This document shows positions 46,946-56,459 of a stretch of 64,000 bases of DNA, piece after piece. The position numbers and the translations under genes are program-made. The stretch is from Anaerolineaceae bacterium (lineage in GTDB: Bacteria; Chloroflexota; Anaerolineae; Anaerolineales; Anaerolineaceae): NCBI GenBank assembly GCA_016927865.1, contig JAFGLU010000122.1, positions 1 to 64,000 of the forward strand, written 5' to 3'. Below the pieces are notes generated by a model. That model worked only from the letters and a program-made list of their open reading frames with translations, made no database searches and had not been told where the DNA came from. The stretch's first letter is position 1, and every line of letters begins with the position of its first letter.

Positions 46946-49900
46946 TTACCGCACCTGATAGATCACGGTTTGGCCGGTGCGGAACACCTCGCCCCACAGT
47001 TCGCCATCCCAGGCTTCAAACTTGGCCAGCCCTTCCGGAGTGTAGATGGCGTGTTCCATCACACCCACCACAATGTACTTCACATCGTAACGGGACAGGA
47101 AATCCGTGGTCAGGCTGCGCTCCTCCGTGTTATAGAACAGGCCAATCTGTTCCACTCTGCCAAACACCCATTCCGAAGGGGTCAAAGCCCGCTGCTGGCG
47201 CTGATGCCAGTTCCAGCCCACCACACCCGGTAATCCGGTGTAAATGGTATAACGCGAGCCCCAGCGGTATTCGGTGACATGACCTTCCACAATCACCGGC
47301 GAGCCGGGCACGTTCTCCTGCATCCACTGAATTGCCACGTAATCTTCCGCCAGGCTCATGTCCGTGCCGTTTTCGCCGTAGGTAGCGAAAGGCATATAAG
47401 CCATGCCGTCCAGGGTGTGGGGAGCCTCGCTGCTATAGCGATCCTTAATTTTATCTGCGCCGCCCAGCAAGGGGAACAGCGCCGCGCTAAAGACCAGCCC
47501 CACCGCCAGCACCTGCCAGGCGTTGCGCCGCAGCGCGGGCCACTCCTTCAGCACCGCGGGCAGCACCCAGGCCAGCGAAGCCGCCGCCGAGAGCGAAAGC
47601 AAAGTCCAGGCTTGCATATACAGCTTGAACACCGTGTTCATGCGCCCCAGGTCGCCTTCCAGGTGGAACAGCTCGACAAACAGCGTCAATGCCAGGGCCG
47701 TACCCACCAGGAACAACACCGCGCGTTTGGCCGCGGGCATGTTGGGCCGCAGCAGCAGCGTTGCCGCCCAGGCCATCACCAGAATCGCCAGCCAACCAAT
47801 CTGCACCTTGAGCAAGAACAGGCCCACCACCATCAGCACGAGCACCGCCAGCAGGAACAGGATCAACTCGCGGAATTTCATCACTTTGTTCAGCGAGGAA
47901 ACCGGCGTGGTTGCCATCCAATCGCGCGTCTCCCATCCCATCCAGGAGAGAATAAAGAACAAGAACACGCCCCAATGAGTGATATACGACCAGAAGGGTG
48001 AAGGCTCGTCATGCCAGAACTTGACCTTGTCATAGCCCTGTCCGAACCAATCGGTGAACGGCTGGTACAGCAGCAAGGCCAGCCCCACCAACAGGAGGGC
48101 GCTCAACCCGCCCAAGGCCAGCCCCTTGACCCAGTTCTCCTTCTTCTTCACCGCGCCGCTGACAGACGCAAACAGGATCGCCACCGCGCCCAGGGCCAGG
48201 TAAGTGGGCAGGTCCCAGGTGTTCATCGGTTTCAACGCGCCTATAGCCAGCCCGCCCAAGAAGAAGGTCACCGCAAAGTGAATCTTCTTGCCGCGCCCGT
48301 CTTCCAGCCCCCATTCCCATCCCTTCAGCGCAATAGACAGCGCCCAGGCCAGCGCCAGGATGGTCACCGGCAGGGCAAACATATGCGCGTGCGGGTCGGC
48401 GTACAGGAAGGTGAAGGCCGGAAACTCGGTGATGGCGCTGCCGGGGTACACCCGGCTGGGGTCCCAATACCAGTTGCCCGCGCCATAAGGCAATCTCGAA
48501 CCTTCAAACAACCGGCCAATGCCCCCCACCGTCCAGCCAATCTTCTGGAAGATATTGGAGTCCACCACGGTGCCGTCCGGCGCCGCCAGACGCATGATGC
48601 CATGCCAGATCATTCGCAGCGAGCCCAGGTTGCCCACAATCGCCAGCAGCACCGGCCCGGCCAATCCTACCAGGAAGGGCGGCGCGGGCTGCTCTTCGCC
48701 CTCCGCCGGGGCTTTGCGCCCCGCGCTAATCAGGTTCCAGGCCACACTGTAAGCCCCCAGCCCCACCAGCGAGAAGAAGGTCGGCAGAATCAGGTTGTAG
48801 GCTACCGCCGGGACAATCCCAAGCCACTTCACCGGTATGCCCGCCACGACAAAACCGTAATAATAATAATTTAAGTACCCGCCCGCAAACCAGGGGTCAT
48901 ACGGCGGGAAGGTGGTGCTCTTCAACACGGCGTTAAAGTAGGAGAAATCCATCGGCTTCTCGCCGCCCTTATACGGGTGCCACAAGTCGGGGTTACCCAG
49001 GCGCACCAGCAAAAAGATGACGAACAGAATCAGGCCGATCAATTCGACCCAGAAAAAGTAACGTTTCTTTTCCCGCAGTTCGCGGCCCAGTTCCTCGCGC
49101 TGCAGCCAGGCCAGCCCGGCGTTGATCAACAGCAGCAGCAGCGCCGCAGCGCTGATGGTCAGCGGGACAAAAGGCACCCTGGCCGAGCCCGCCACCCACA
49201 CAATCCACGCCAGCAGCATCATTCCCGCGATTTTTGTCAGCGGGAAGCCCTTGTCCGGCAGCCCGCGCAGTGCCAGCCGCACCAGCGGGTAGTTGATCCA
49301 ACCCAACAGGCTGATCACCAGGTACCACACCACCAACCCCACAAAGGGGTACTTGTTCAACAGCCCATCCCGGTCAAACAATTCCGCCCAGGTGCCTCCG
49401 TCGCGTTGTTCGGCCAGCCGGTCGGTGGGCAGCAGCAAGTTAGCCGGGAAACTCTTAGCCTTCCCTGGAATAATGCGCACCACCTGAGACAGGTCCACGC
49501 GCTCCAGGATTTCTCGAACCGCTTGCGAGTCGTAACCGGCGGTCTTCTTGAAGATCAGAACTTTGGGGTGGTCGTAAACGGTGAAAGCCTCTTCGGCGAA
49601 CTGTGTATTGAAGCGCAGCCCGCCCAGGTTTGGATCGGACTGGAACACAGCGATCAATTCAAAGCCCAGTTCGCCCTGGTACATGCCAGGCTCCCCCACC
49701 CGGTAGCAGGTGAGAATATCCTCCTCCGCCGGGCAGCCAATCAGGCTGCGGTAGAACTGCGTGGTCAACGGATAGCGCTCGGGTACGCGGGTCGTGGTGC
49801 CCCACTGGCGGTTCGAGCTAATAAAAATGTAATCTCCGTTGTCCAGGTTGTTCAGGAAGCGGTCCAACTTTTCGGCGTTGTCGTCCCAGTACATCTCAAA

Positions 49901-52267
49901 GTTGAGATCGCTTCGATAAACGCCCATGTTGTAGTCATAGGGACTGTAACCGTCCAGGCCAATGGGCAAAACGTCATCCCAACTACTTTCATTCACCGGT
50001 ACGTTGCCATAAACCACTATTTGCCCCGGTCCTTGCAGCACCTCGACGCGTAAAATGTACTGCCTGTCCAGCTCTAGCACGGCCGGTGTGGCAAATTCAA
50101 AGCGGTACGGCTCGCCCTTCACATCGTCCAGCGCCTGGAAGCTGCTTGTCACCTCGGCTTCGGCCAGGGTCTCATTGCCCTCTGGGTTCACCACCGACAG
50201 GCGCAAGGTCTTTTCCTCAGGCAAGTTCTCCCAATCCAGAATTCTGCGCACATTCACGGCGTTCAACTCGCCCGCATAAGCTGCCCGGAAGTATATTTCG
50301 TAATTGCGCTCCACCGTCATGGTGTGCATCGGATCCGGCAGCGCTTGCTTGAAGACGCCTTCCTGTGTAGCAATCGACAGGCGCATTTGCCCAATCAGGT
50401 CAACCGCCATGCCCTGCCCCACCAGTTCATAAACCAGGACATAGTTGTGCCCGGCTTGCACCTCCACCTGCGGCTGCAAGTCGAAACTAAAGCTGCGCCC
50501 GCGGTCGCTGCCCTCTTCCGCGAATGTATCCTGAAGCACTGCCGAGGACAGCACGTTTTCACGATTGTCTCCGTCGCGCAACGTGATCATCATGGTCTTC
50601 ATCTGGCTGTCGTTCAGCCGATCACGGATATGGTCAAAACTCAAATTGGTGAAGAGGCCTGATTCCTGAGGCGTGAAGGCAATCGTGATAGGCTCCTCCG
50701 CCACCAGTCGCCCACCAATCTGGTAAGCCAGGGGCTGGTTGGCCGTCCCGTCGACCGTTTCCATTTCCAGTGTCAACGGCCCGGGTATGTTCTGGTAGAT
50801 CCAACGGCTGGCCTCCACGCGCGTCACCGGTCGCGTATAAATCCGCGTGAAAGCATACGCATATGCAAAGGTGCCTAACACCACAACCACACCCGTGAGT
50901 GCCGCCGCGGCTTTCATGAAAGCAGACCCGCGCTGTTTGCCCTTTTCCCACAGCGCAAACACCGCCCAGGCGGCAATAATCGCCAGAGTGGGATAAATCA
51001 ACAACTGGTAACGCATGGTCCGCGACAGAAGCGTGGATTGCCAGACGAAGTACATCCCCGTCCAGCCCCACAACAGGGCATGTTTGTGCCACTCGCCCTT
51101 GATGAACACCCGTCGCCCCATCCACAGGAAACCCGCGATGCTCAACATCCCCAGGGGCAAACCTAACCCCCACACGATCATGTTCTGCCCCGAGAACCAG
51201 ATCGGGCGGCGCGCCCACTGCAAGGCAGGCGGGAAATCCACATCGCCGCCGCTTTGCGCCGCCAGTGATTCCATTGTGTCTTTCCACTTTTCGCTGAGAA
51301 AAACGTGGAAAAATGTCGGTCCGTTAAAGGCATAGGGCTGGAAGATGCGGAAGGTGAGCAAGCATAAGATGCCTGCAATGGCCAAATTTCGCAAATACAC
51401 ACTCACCATGTGCTCGCGCTGCTCGCTGCTCAGCTTGAGATAGCTGATCAAGGCCGCAGCCGGCAGCAGCAGCACCAGCGGCGCGGTGTTGATCTTGCTC
51501 GCCAGCGCCCAGCCCATGGCAATGCCAAACATGGCATAGGGGACGAGCGTGCCCCAATGCCGCCACAGACCGTTGATCCACGAATCGCCTGCCTTCAACT
51601 CCGGCCCTGCTGGCTTTCCATCCTGCGGCAATATCCGCACAGCAAAGTAAATGGCCAGAATGGCAAACGTGTTACTGAAGGTGTCGGTGGTCCAGTAATG
51701 TGACAACTGGATTTGCAGCACCGCAAACGCGGTGAAGGTCGCCGCCAGCAAAGCCAGGCGCGGTTTTTGATACAGCCGGTTAGCAATGAGATATACCAGC
51801 AAGATGGTCAACAAGTCCATAAAGCCAGACAACTGCCTTCCCACCAGGTAAATCTCGCCGTAGCCGGTCTGCTCGAGCAGTTCAGCGGTAATGCGCACCA
51901 TAAACAACGGCAGCGTGCCATATACATAGAAGCCATAGCCGCGGTTGTTCGGGTTCAGTGTCGACATGGCAGTATCGAAATAGCGCCCTTCGTTGCCTTC
52001 GGAGGTAATCCCGCTGGCGACCATCGTCAAGAAGCGCTCATCGGGGTGCAGGTGCTGGTTTTCGTCCCAATCCACGCCCACAAAGCGGAAATATGCGCCC
52101 AGAATCAGAATGCCAATCAGCAGAATGTCCCAGGCCAGCGACAACGACCCTGATTTACGCCTGGGCGTCGGCGGCGCAGCAAGCTCAGCAGGCGCCTCGG
52201 CAGGCTGCTCCAGCGGGGTTTCATTCACAGGTTGTTCCGGTAGTAATTCTTGGTTCATGTCACCCAT
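46946..52267 (-). CDS. Giant fusion: GT39-type domain plus DUF2298 domain
   Basis: A 1773-residue membrane protein. After a Pro/Glu-rich cytoplasmic N-terminus (about 1-45), a GT39/ArnT-like module has VDWDENQHLHPDERF near residue 70, holding the acidic motif of lipid-linked sugar transferases, and about ten helices to about 480. A large outer beta-rich region (about 500-950) follows. From about 985 comes a complete DUF2298 module with DFSYFNAVLKSTTFPPYDPW and NYYYYGFV. So one polypeptide joins two transferase-like halves that elsewhere are separate genes. ATG 52267 is used; ATG 52258 is also possible. It lies 13 bases downstream of a second GT39 gene. Confidence 0.85.
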   Translation of the reverse strand: MGDMNQELLPEQPVNETPLEQPAEAPAELAAPPTPRRKSGSLSLAWDILLIGILILGAYFRFVGVDWDENQHLHPDERFLTMVASGITSEGNEGRYFDTAMSTLNPNNRGYGFYVYGTLPLFMVRITAELLEQTGYGEIYLVGRQLSGFMDLLTILLVYLIANRLYQKPRLALLAATFTAFAVLQIQLSHYWTTDTFSNTFAILAIYFAVRILPQDGKPAGPELKAGDSWINGLWRHWGTLVPYAMFGIAMGWALASKINTAPLVLLLPAAALISYLKLSSEQREHMVSVYLRNLAIAGILCLLTFRIFQPYAFNGPTFFHVFLSEKWKDTMESLAAQSGGDVDFPPALQWARRPIWFSGQNMIVWGLGLPLGMLSIAGFLWMGRRVFIKGEWHKHALLWGWTGMYFVWQSTLLSRTMRYQLLIYPTLAIIAAWAVFALWEKGKQRGSAFMKAAAALTGVVVVLGTFAYAYAFTRIYTRPVTRVEASRWIYQNIPGPLTLEMETVDGTANQPLAYQIGGRLVAEEPITIAFTPQESGLFTNLSFDHIRDRLNDSQMKTMMITLRDGDNRENVLSSAVLQDTFAEEGSDRGRSFSFDLQPQVEVQAGHNYVLVYELVGQGMAVDLIGQMRLSIATQEGVFKQALPDPMHTMTVERNYEIYFRAAYAGELNAVNVRRILDWENLPEEKTLRLSVVNPEGNETLAEAEVTSSFQALDDVKGEPYRFEFATPAVLELDRQYILRVEVLQGPGQIVVYGNVPVNESSWDDVLPIGLDGYSPYDYNMGVYRSDLNFEMYWDDNAEKLDRFLNNLDNGDYIFISSNRQWGTTTRVPERYPLTTQFYRSLIGCPAEEDILTCYRVGEPGMYQGELGFELIAVFQSDPNLGGLRFNTQFAEEAFTVYDHPKVLIFKKTAGYDSQAVREILERVDLSQVVRIIPGKAKSFPANLLLPTDRLAEQRDGGTWAELFDRDGLLNKYPFVGLVVWYLVISLLGWINYPLVRLALRGLPDKGFPLTKIAGMMLLAWIVWVAGSARVPFVPLTISAAALLLLLINAGLAWLQREELGRELREKKRYFFWVELIGLILFVIFLLVRLGNPDLWHPYKGGEKPMDFSYFNAVLKSTTFPPYDPWFAGGYLNYYYYGFVVAGIPVKWLGIVPAVAYNLILPTFFSLVGLGAYSVAWNLISAGRKAPAEGEEQPAPPFLVGLAGPVLLAIVGNLGSLRMIWHGIMRLAAPDGTVVDSNIFQKIGWTVGGIGRLFEGSRLPYGAGNWYWDPSRVYPGSAITEFPAFTFLYADPHAHMFALPVTILALAWALSIALKGWEWGLEDGRGKKIHFAVTFFLGGLAIGALKPMNTWDLPTYLALGAVAILFASVSGAVKKKENWVKGLALGGLSALLLVGLALLLYQPFTDWFGQGYDKVKFWHDEPSPFWSYITHWGVFLFFILSWMGWETRDWMATTPVSSLNKVMKFRELILFLLAVLVLMVVGLFLLKVQIGWLAILVMAWAATLLLRPNMPAAKRAVLFLVGTALALTLFVELFHLEGDLGRMNTVFKLYMQAWTLLSLSAAASLAWVLPAVLKEWPALRRNAWQVLAVGLVFSAALFPLLGGADKIKDRYSSEAPHTLDGMAYMPFATYGENGTDMSLAEDYVAIQWMQENVPGSPVIVEGHVTEYRWGSRYTIYTGLPGVVGWNWHQRQQRALTPSEWVFGRVEQIGLFYNTEERSLTTDFLSRYDVKYIVVGVMEHAIYTPEGLAKFEAWDGELWGEVFRTGQTVIYQVR

Positions 52268-52280
52268 ATTTCGCTTCCCT

Positions 52281-54431
52281 CTACTGGCTCGCTGGAACGA
52301 AGTAAATCATAAAGTCTTTGCCGTCAAATCCGGATGTATAGCGGCTCAGATTGCCGTTTGGATAGACCCGCAGCAGTTCGATATAGGTATTTTGATCGTC
52401 AGGGCGGAAGAGGAACATCTTGGGCCGCGGATCGGTGCTGGTCAAGGCGATTTGTTCCATCGGTAGGGCATAATCGCGCCCCGGGAAACCCGCCTGAATG
52501 CCCACCAGCCGGGTGTCCACCCAATGCGGATACGGGATCACGTAAGCTGTGTCGTAACTGCCGATCGAGGTCGCAAAGTTATAGACCACTTTGCCAATCT
52601 GGGAGGTGTTCCAGGCGCCGTTCAGGAACTGCGTCTTGAACGTATCAAACACCAGCGAGTAATTTTGCATCGAAATCAGCATCACCAGGTAAACGCCGAT
52701 GATAAAAGTGGGCCACTGCCGCAACGGGGTAGCCTTAAACCGCACATTGATGGTCCGCAAGAAGCCTTCTAACCCAATCGCCGCGATGATGAACACCGGC
52801 ACAATGGCTGCCCCGGTGCGGTTGAGAGAAGGATTCTCTTCGGGGAAAGCCAGCGACAGGATCGAAGGCATCATCAGCAAAGGCACCGATACCAGCAAGA
52901 ACAGGTCCAGCCAGTGCCGCCGGCGAACGTACCGCGCCGCCACCAACACCGTCCCCAAAAAGTACAACCCGCCGGTAACCGCATCCAGCGCCGGGCGCCC
53001 AGGAATGGAGTGGACCCAAATGTTTCCGTTGTCCCACCAGAACATCACCCAGGCTTTCCACAGGTTAGAGAAGAACACCTGCCACACCGGCATGGGGATG
53101 GCCCGTTCGACATCCGTCAGCCGGGTCATGGCCCGGTAAGAGAACCAATCGGGATTGTCAAACCAATACCGTAACAGCGGCACAAAGACAATCAAAGAGA
53201 CAAAGGCCAGCGCGTACAGGCCCATCATGGTTTGGACGCGGTTGCCCTTCGACTGCCGGTGCAGCAAGTAAATGCCAATCGCCGCCAGCACCACGAACGG
53301 CAGGAAGCGGGCCGGGCTGTATCCATGCAGGCCCACCCCCAGGAAAATTCCCGAAAGGATAAAATCCTGAAGCTTGCGGGTGCGCAGGCCGCGCAGCAGG
53401 AAGTACAGCATGGGCGCCGCAAACAGCGGGTAGATGGGAAAGCGCAGCCCAATTCGGGAGATCAGGTTCGGCCAATAAGCCACCCCCGCCATGAGCATGG
53501 CCAGCAGCCCCACCCAGCGGTTACCAACTTCCTTGCCGGTCAGGTAGATGAACGGCAGAGTCAAGAACCCGCACAGCGCTGTGCCTAATTTCAGGCTCAG
53601 AAAGCTCAGCCCGGTACCGAAAAAGGTGGCCACAAAGGCTGTCAGGTACATCTGGAAGGCTTCGCGCCCGGTGTTGCGCACAAAGAAAACCGGCCGCTGC
53701 CCATTGAGCACGTCGCTCACGTCCAGCAGCTTTTCGGCATGGTCGCTAAACGGCTCGCCCGGAATGCCGTTCAAGTCGACAAAGCGGTAAAGAGCGCCAA
53801 AGGCCAACACGGCAATCACCAGCAGCGTCCAAACATTCACACGAATCTCCGCAGGCTGGTCCGCCCGTTGGCGGGTCGTTCCCTTTACATTAGGAAGCAA
53901 GCTGATGATACCCAGGGTCAGCGACGACAGCCACAGTGTCACATTCCAGGCCGTGAAGCGGTTATCTTGAAAGAAAGCAAAACCCAGCAGCATCAAAATC
54001 ACCGAACCGCCCAGCATGAACAGGCGCCAATTCGCCATCGCCGGCAGGCGCATAGGCTCGTCCGCTTCTTCGGGCCGCCGAGCCAGCTTCCACTCGCCCT
54101 GCCAAAAAGCCCACACCGCCAGAACCGCCGCCAACAAGTACAAAGCCAGGCCTATCTCCAGGTTGCGGGCCGGCGGCTCGAGCATCGACTGCGCCAACAA
54201 TGCCGCGATCACAGAAGTCGCGGTGCGCCAGGGCCAGGGCAAGGCCGGGGCTTTGATCACAGGGATCGCCGCGGCGGGCGCAGTTTTCTCGATGTCGGCT
54301 TCCGCCATGACAACTTCTCCCTCTTCAAGCACCGATTGTTCCGCCACCAATTCGGGCGGAATGACAATCTTCTCCTTGTGGAAGGGATTTAGTTTCGCTT
54401 TCAGGTAATCAAGAACACTTGGCTCATCCAT
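52281..54431 (-). CDS. GT39-family-like membrane glycosyltransferase
   Basis: A 716-residue protein. The first about 65 residues are cytoplasmic and charged. Membrane helices follow, with a typical first outer loop FVDLNGIPGEPFSDHAEKLLDV (acidic residues in the place of the GT39 catalytic Asp) at about 220-240. VTGKEVGNRWVGLLAMLMAGVAYWP-type repeats continue the GT-C fold, and a short outer C-terminal domain follows. It presumably takes sugar from a polyprenyl carrier and transfers it to a lipid or protein outside the membrane. It sits in the glycan block between the SAM methyltransferase and the giant fusion gene. Confidence 0.8.
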   Translation of the reverse strand: MDEPSVLDYLKAKLNPFHKEKIVIPPELVAEQSVLEEGEVVMAEADIEKTAPAAAIPVIKAPALPWPWRTATSVIAALLAQSMLEPPARNLEIGLALYLLAAVLAVWAFWQGEWKLARRPEEADEPMRLPAMANWRLFMLGGSVILMLLGFAFFQDNRFTAWNVTLWLSSLTLGIISLLPNVKGTTRQRADQPAEIRVNVWTLLVIAVLAFGALYRFVDLNGIPGEPFSDHAEKLLDVSDVLNGQRPVFFVRNTGREAFQMYLTAFVATFFGTGLSFLSLKLGTALCGFLTLPFIYLTGKEVGNRWVGLLAMLMAGVAYWPNLISRIGLRFPIYPLFAAPMLYFLLRGLRTRKLQDFILSGIFLGVGLHGYSPARFLPFVVLAAIGIYLLHRQSKGNRVQTMMGLYALAFVSLIVFVPLLRYWFDNPDWFSYRAMTRLTDVERAIPMPVWQVFFSNLWKAWVMFWWDNGNIWVHSIPGRPALDAVTGGLYFLGTVLVAARYVRRRHWLDLFLLVSVPLLMMPSILSLAFPEENPSLNRTGAAIVPVFIIAAIGLEGFLRTINVRFKATPLRQWPTFIIGVYLVMLISMQNYSLVFDTFKTQFLNGAWNTSQIGKVVYNFATSIGSYDTAYVIPYPHWVDTRLVGIQAGFPGRDYALPMEQIALTSTDPRPKMFLFRPDDQNTYIELLRVYPNGNLSRYTSGFDGKDFMIYFVPASQ

Positions 54432-54482
54432 AAATCTCTCGCTGTGGGTCGGGATGCTGGAAAGTCAAAACAAGTATAGTAG

Positions 54483-55268
54483 TTATCCCGCGCGGCGGGC
54501 AACATAAAATGTATACGAACCCTTGGGATGCTTCGGCTCGCTGGTATAAACCCATTCGATCAATTTTCGGGTCAGTGCCAGGTTCCACTTCGTCGGCGCC
54601 AGAATCCACTTGCGAAACAGGCCGTGCGCCACCAGCGAAGGCAGTCCCAGATAGTGGCCCCATTCCAGCACGTGCAGCGCTTTAGGTGAAAAGTAATCCC
54701 AGCTTTGCTCCAGCCTGAAGCCGGTCCGCTCCAGGCGCGCCGTCCAGGTGGGCACGTCATCGCAGTGATGATGGCGGGAAATCTTGTTAAAGAACGCCCG
54801 GTAGGCGTTCCCCAATCCGCGCAAGCCAATCCGGTCAAAGAAGCTGGATATCGATAGGTTCGGCAAGAAGTTCTGATTAGGCACACAGAACAAGAACAGA
54901 GCACCCGGCCGCAGCACGCGCGCCAGGTCTACCAGCACCGCGTCCAGATCGGGAATATGCTCCAACACCGAATTGCTCACCGCGCTGTTAAAGTAGCCCT
55001 CATCGAACGGCAAGGTGTCACCGGAGCCCTGCACCACCATGCGGTACACGTCCAGCTTGACCGCCTTACGAACTGGTCCCGTCCACGGGTCCACGCCCAC
55101 ATCCAGAGGCTGGTCGAAGGTGACCATAGCAAAGTCGCCATCGCCGCATCCCAAATCCAACACCGGGCTGGTCAGGTCAAAATCCTGGTAGAAGCGCGAT
55201 TCAACCGCCCGCAGCACACCGCGGAAATACGGCAAATCTTTCAAGTTTAGCCACAAGTAATCTTTCAT
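54483..55268 (-). CDS. SAM-dependent class I methyltransferase
   Basis: A 261-residue protein. Motif I is VLDLGCGDGDFAMV (about residues 36-49), with acidic VGVDPW as the ribose contact, SNSVLEHIPDLDAVLVDLARVLRPGALFLFCVPN as motifs II-III, and a helical cap C-terminal to it. It most resembles Methyltransf_11-type enzymes of sugar or lipid modification. Seven bases separate it from the GT4 gene upstream, so it may methylate a sugar assembled by this locus. The exact acceptor is unknown. Confidence 0.85.
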   Translation of the reverse strand: MKDYLWLNLKDLPYFRGVLRAVESRFYQDFDLTSPVLDLGCGDGDFAMVTFDQPLDVGVDPWTGPVRKAVKLDVYRMVVQGSGDTLPFDEGYFNSAVSNSVLEHIPDLDAVLVDLARVLRPGALFLFCVPNQNFLPNLSISSFFDRIGLRGLGNAYRAFFNKISRHHHCDDVPTWTARLERTGFRLEQSWDYFSPKALHVLEWGHYLGLPSLVAHGLFRKWILAPTKWNLALTRKLIEWVYTSEPKHPKGSYTFYVARRAG

Positions 55269-55274
55269 CCCACC

Positions 55275-56447
55275 CTACCCTTCTACCATTAATTCGCCGC
55301 GCATTTCGGCAAACAGCTTTTCATATTCGATCGCGATCGCATCGGGCGAGTACATTTCCGCGATCGGCCCGGCCGGCCGGCGGAACTTTTCCACGTCCGC
55401 CAGCACTTCCAGCGCCGAAGCAGCCAGCCCGTCGACGTCGCCAATCTCAAAGATGCGCCCCATCTCGTGCCGCTTCACCGGGATGCGCACCCCCGGCAGG
55501 TTAGAGGTCACGCAAGGCACCCCGTTCAGCATCGACTCGATCTGCACCAGCCCAAAAGCCTCGGTCGAGTTCAGGCTGGGCAGCACGTGCAAGTCAATGT
55601 TGGCGAAAAAGGCCGCCGCCTGGCGTGGGTCCAGCGCGCCCAAAAAGCGCCAACTGCCCTCTTTTTGCAGTCGCTCCAATTCTGGCGCGAGCCGCGCCCA
55701 GTACTGCTCTTCGCCCATGATGTTCTGATACGGACCGCCAAACCACACCACCGCCTTCGGATGGGCTTCCAAAATCTTGGGCAGCGCCCGCATCAGGATT
55801 TCTACGCCCTTCTCGGTGGCAAAGCGCGCCATCATGCCAATGATCGGGCCGCGCCCGTCGGGATTGTGTTTCTCGCCGAAGGCTTTCACCTCGTCCGCGC
55901 TCACCTCGGGCAGTTCCACCGGCGGGGGAATTACGTGCAACTTGCGCAGATAGCGCTTCAAATACGACGAATTCACGGCGTAATCTTCGGTGTAGGTCAC
56001 AACGCGGTGCGTCGAGAGCGCCGCCAGGTTGTTCATCACCCGCACGGCCTGATTGGCCGCCCAACTCACCACGCCGGAGGGCATGCGCAGGTCACAGTGG
56101 TAAGTGATCACCGTCGGCTTGCGCAGCAGCCGCCCGCGCAAGGCCACCCCCGCCGCGTCGAACTGCGGCAGGTGCAACTGGATCACGTCATGCTCCAGCA
56201 CCAGCTTGCTGGCCAGCGCTCCAAAGGTGGGCATGATCACGCCTTTGCTCAGCCGAAAAGCCACCGGCGCGCGCACAATGCGCACCCCGTCCAACACTTC
56301 TTCACGCGGCAAATCGGGTTGATACTGCGAGGTCAACACGGTCACCTGGTGCCCGCGCCGCGCCCAGGCCTTGGCCAACCGCTCGGCGTAGATGGTCAAA
56401 CCGCTGATGTGAGGGCGGTAGTAGGTTAGGACGACTAGAATACGCAT
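55275..56447 (-). CDS. Glycosyltransferase family 4
   Basis: A 390-residue cytoplasmic GT-B enzyme. The N-terminal domain starts MRILVVLTYYRPHISGLTIYAERLAKAWARRGH, with the usual Gly-rich donor-side loop. The C-terminal half has IGMMARFATEKGVEILMRALP and the E(x7)E-type motif STEAFGLVQIESMLNGVPCVTSNLPG, which binds the nucleotide sugar. Retaining transfer to a lipid-linked or glycan acceptor is expected. Neighbours (epimerase, methyltransferase, flippase-like protein) support a role in making a surface polysaccharide or glycolipid. Confidence 0.92.
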   Translation of the reverse strand: MRILVVLTYYRPHISGLTIYAERLAKAWARRGHQVTVLTSQYQPDLPREEVLDGVRIVRAPVAFRLSKGVIMPTFGALASKLVLEHDVIQLHLPQFDAAGVALRGRLLRKPTVITYHCDLRMPSGVVSWAANQAVRVMNNLAALSTHRVVTYTEDYAVNSSYLKRYLRKLHVIPPPVELPEVSADEVKAFGEKHNPDGRGPIIGMMARFATEKGVEILMRALPKILEAHPKAVVWFGGPYQNIMGEEQYWARLAPELERLQKEGSWRFLGALDPRQAAAFFANIDLHVLPSLNSTEAFGLVQIESMLNGVPCVTSNLPGVRIPVKRHEMGRIFEIGDVDGLAASALEVLADVEKFRRPAGPIAEMYSPDAIAIEYEKLFAEMRGELMVEG

Positions 56448-56459
56448 AAGCTGAATTGG

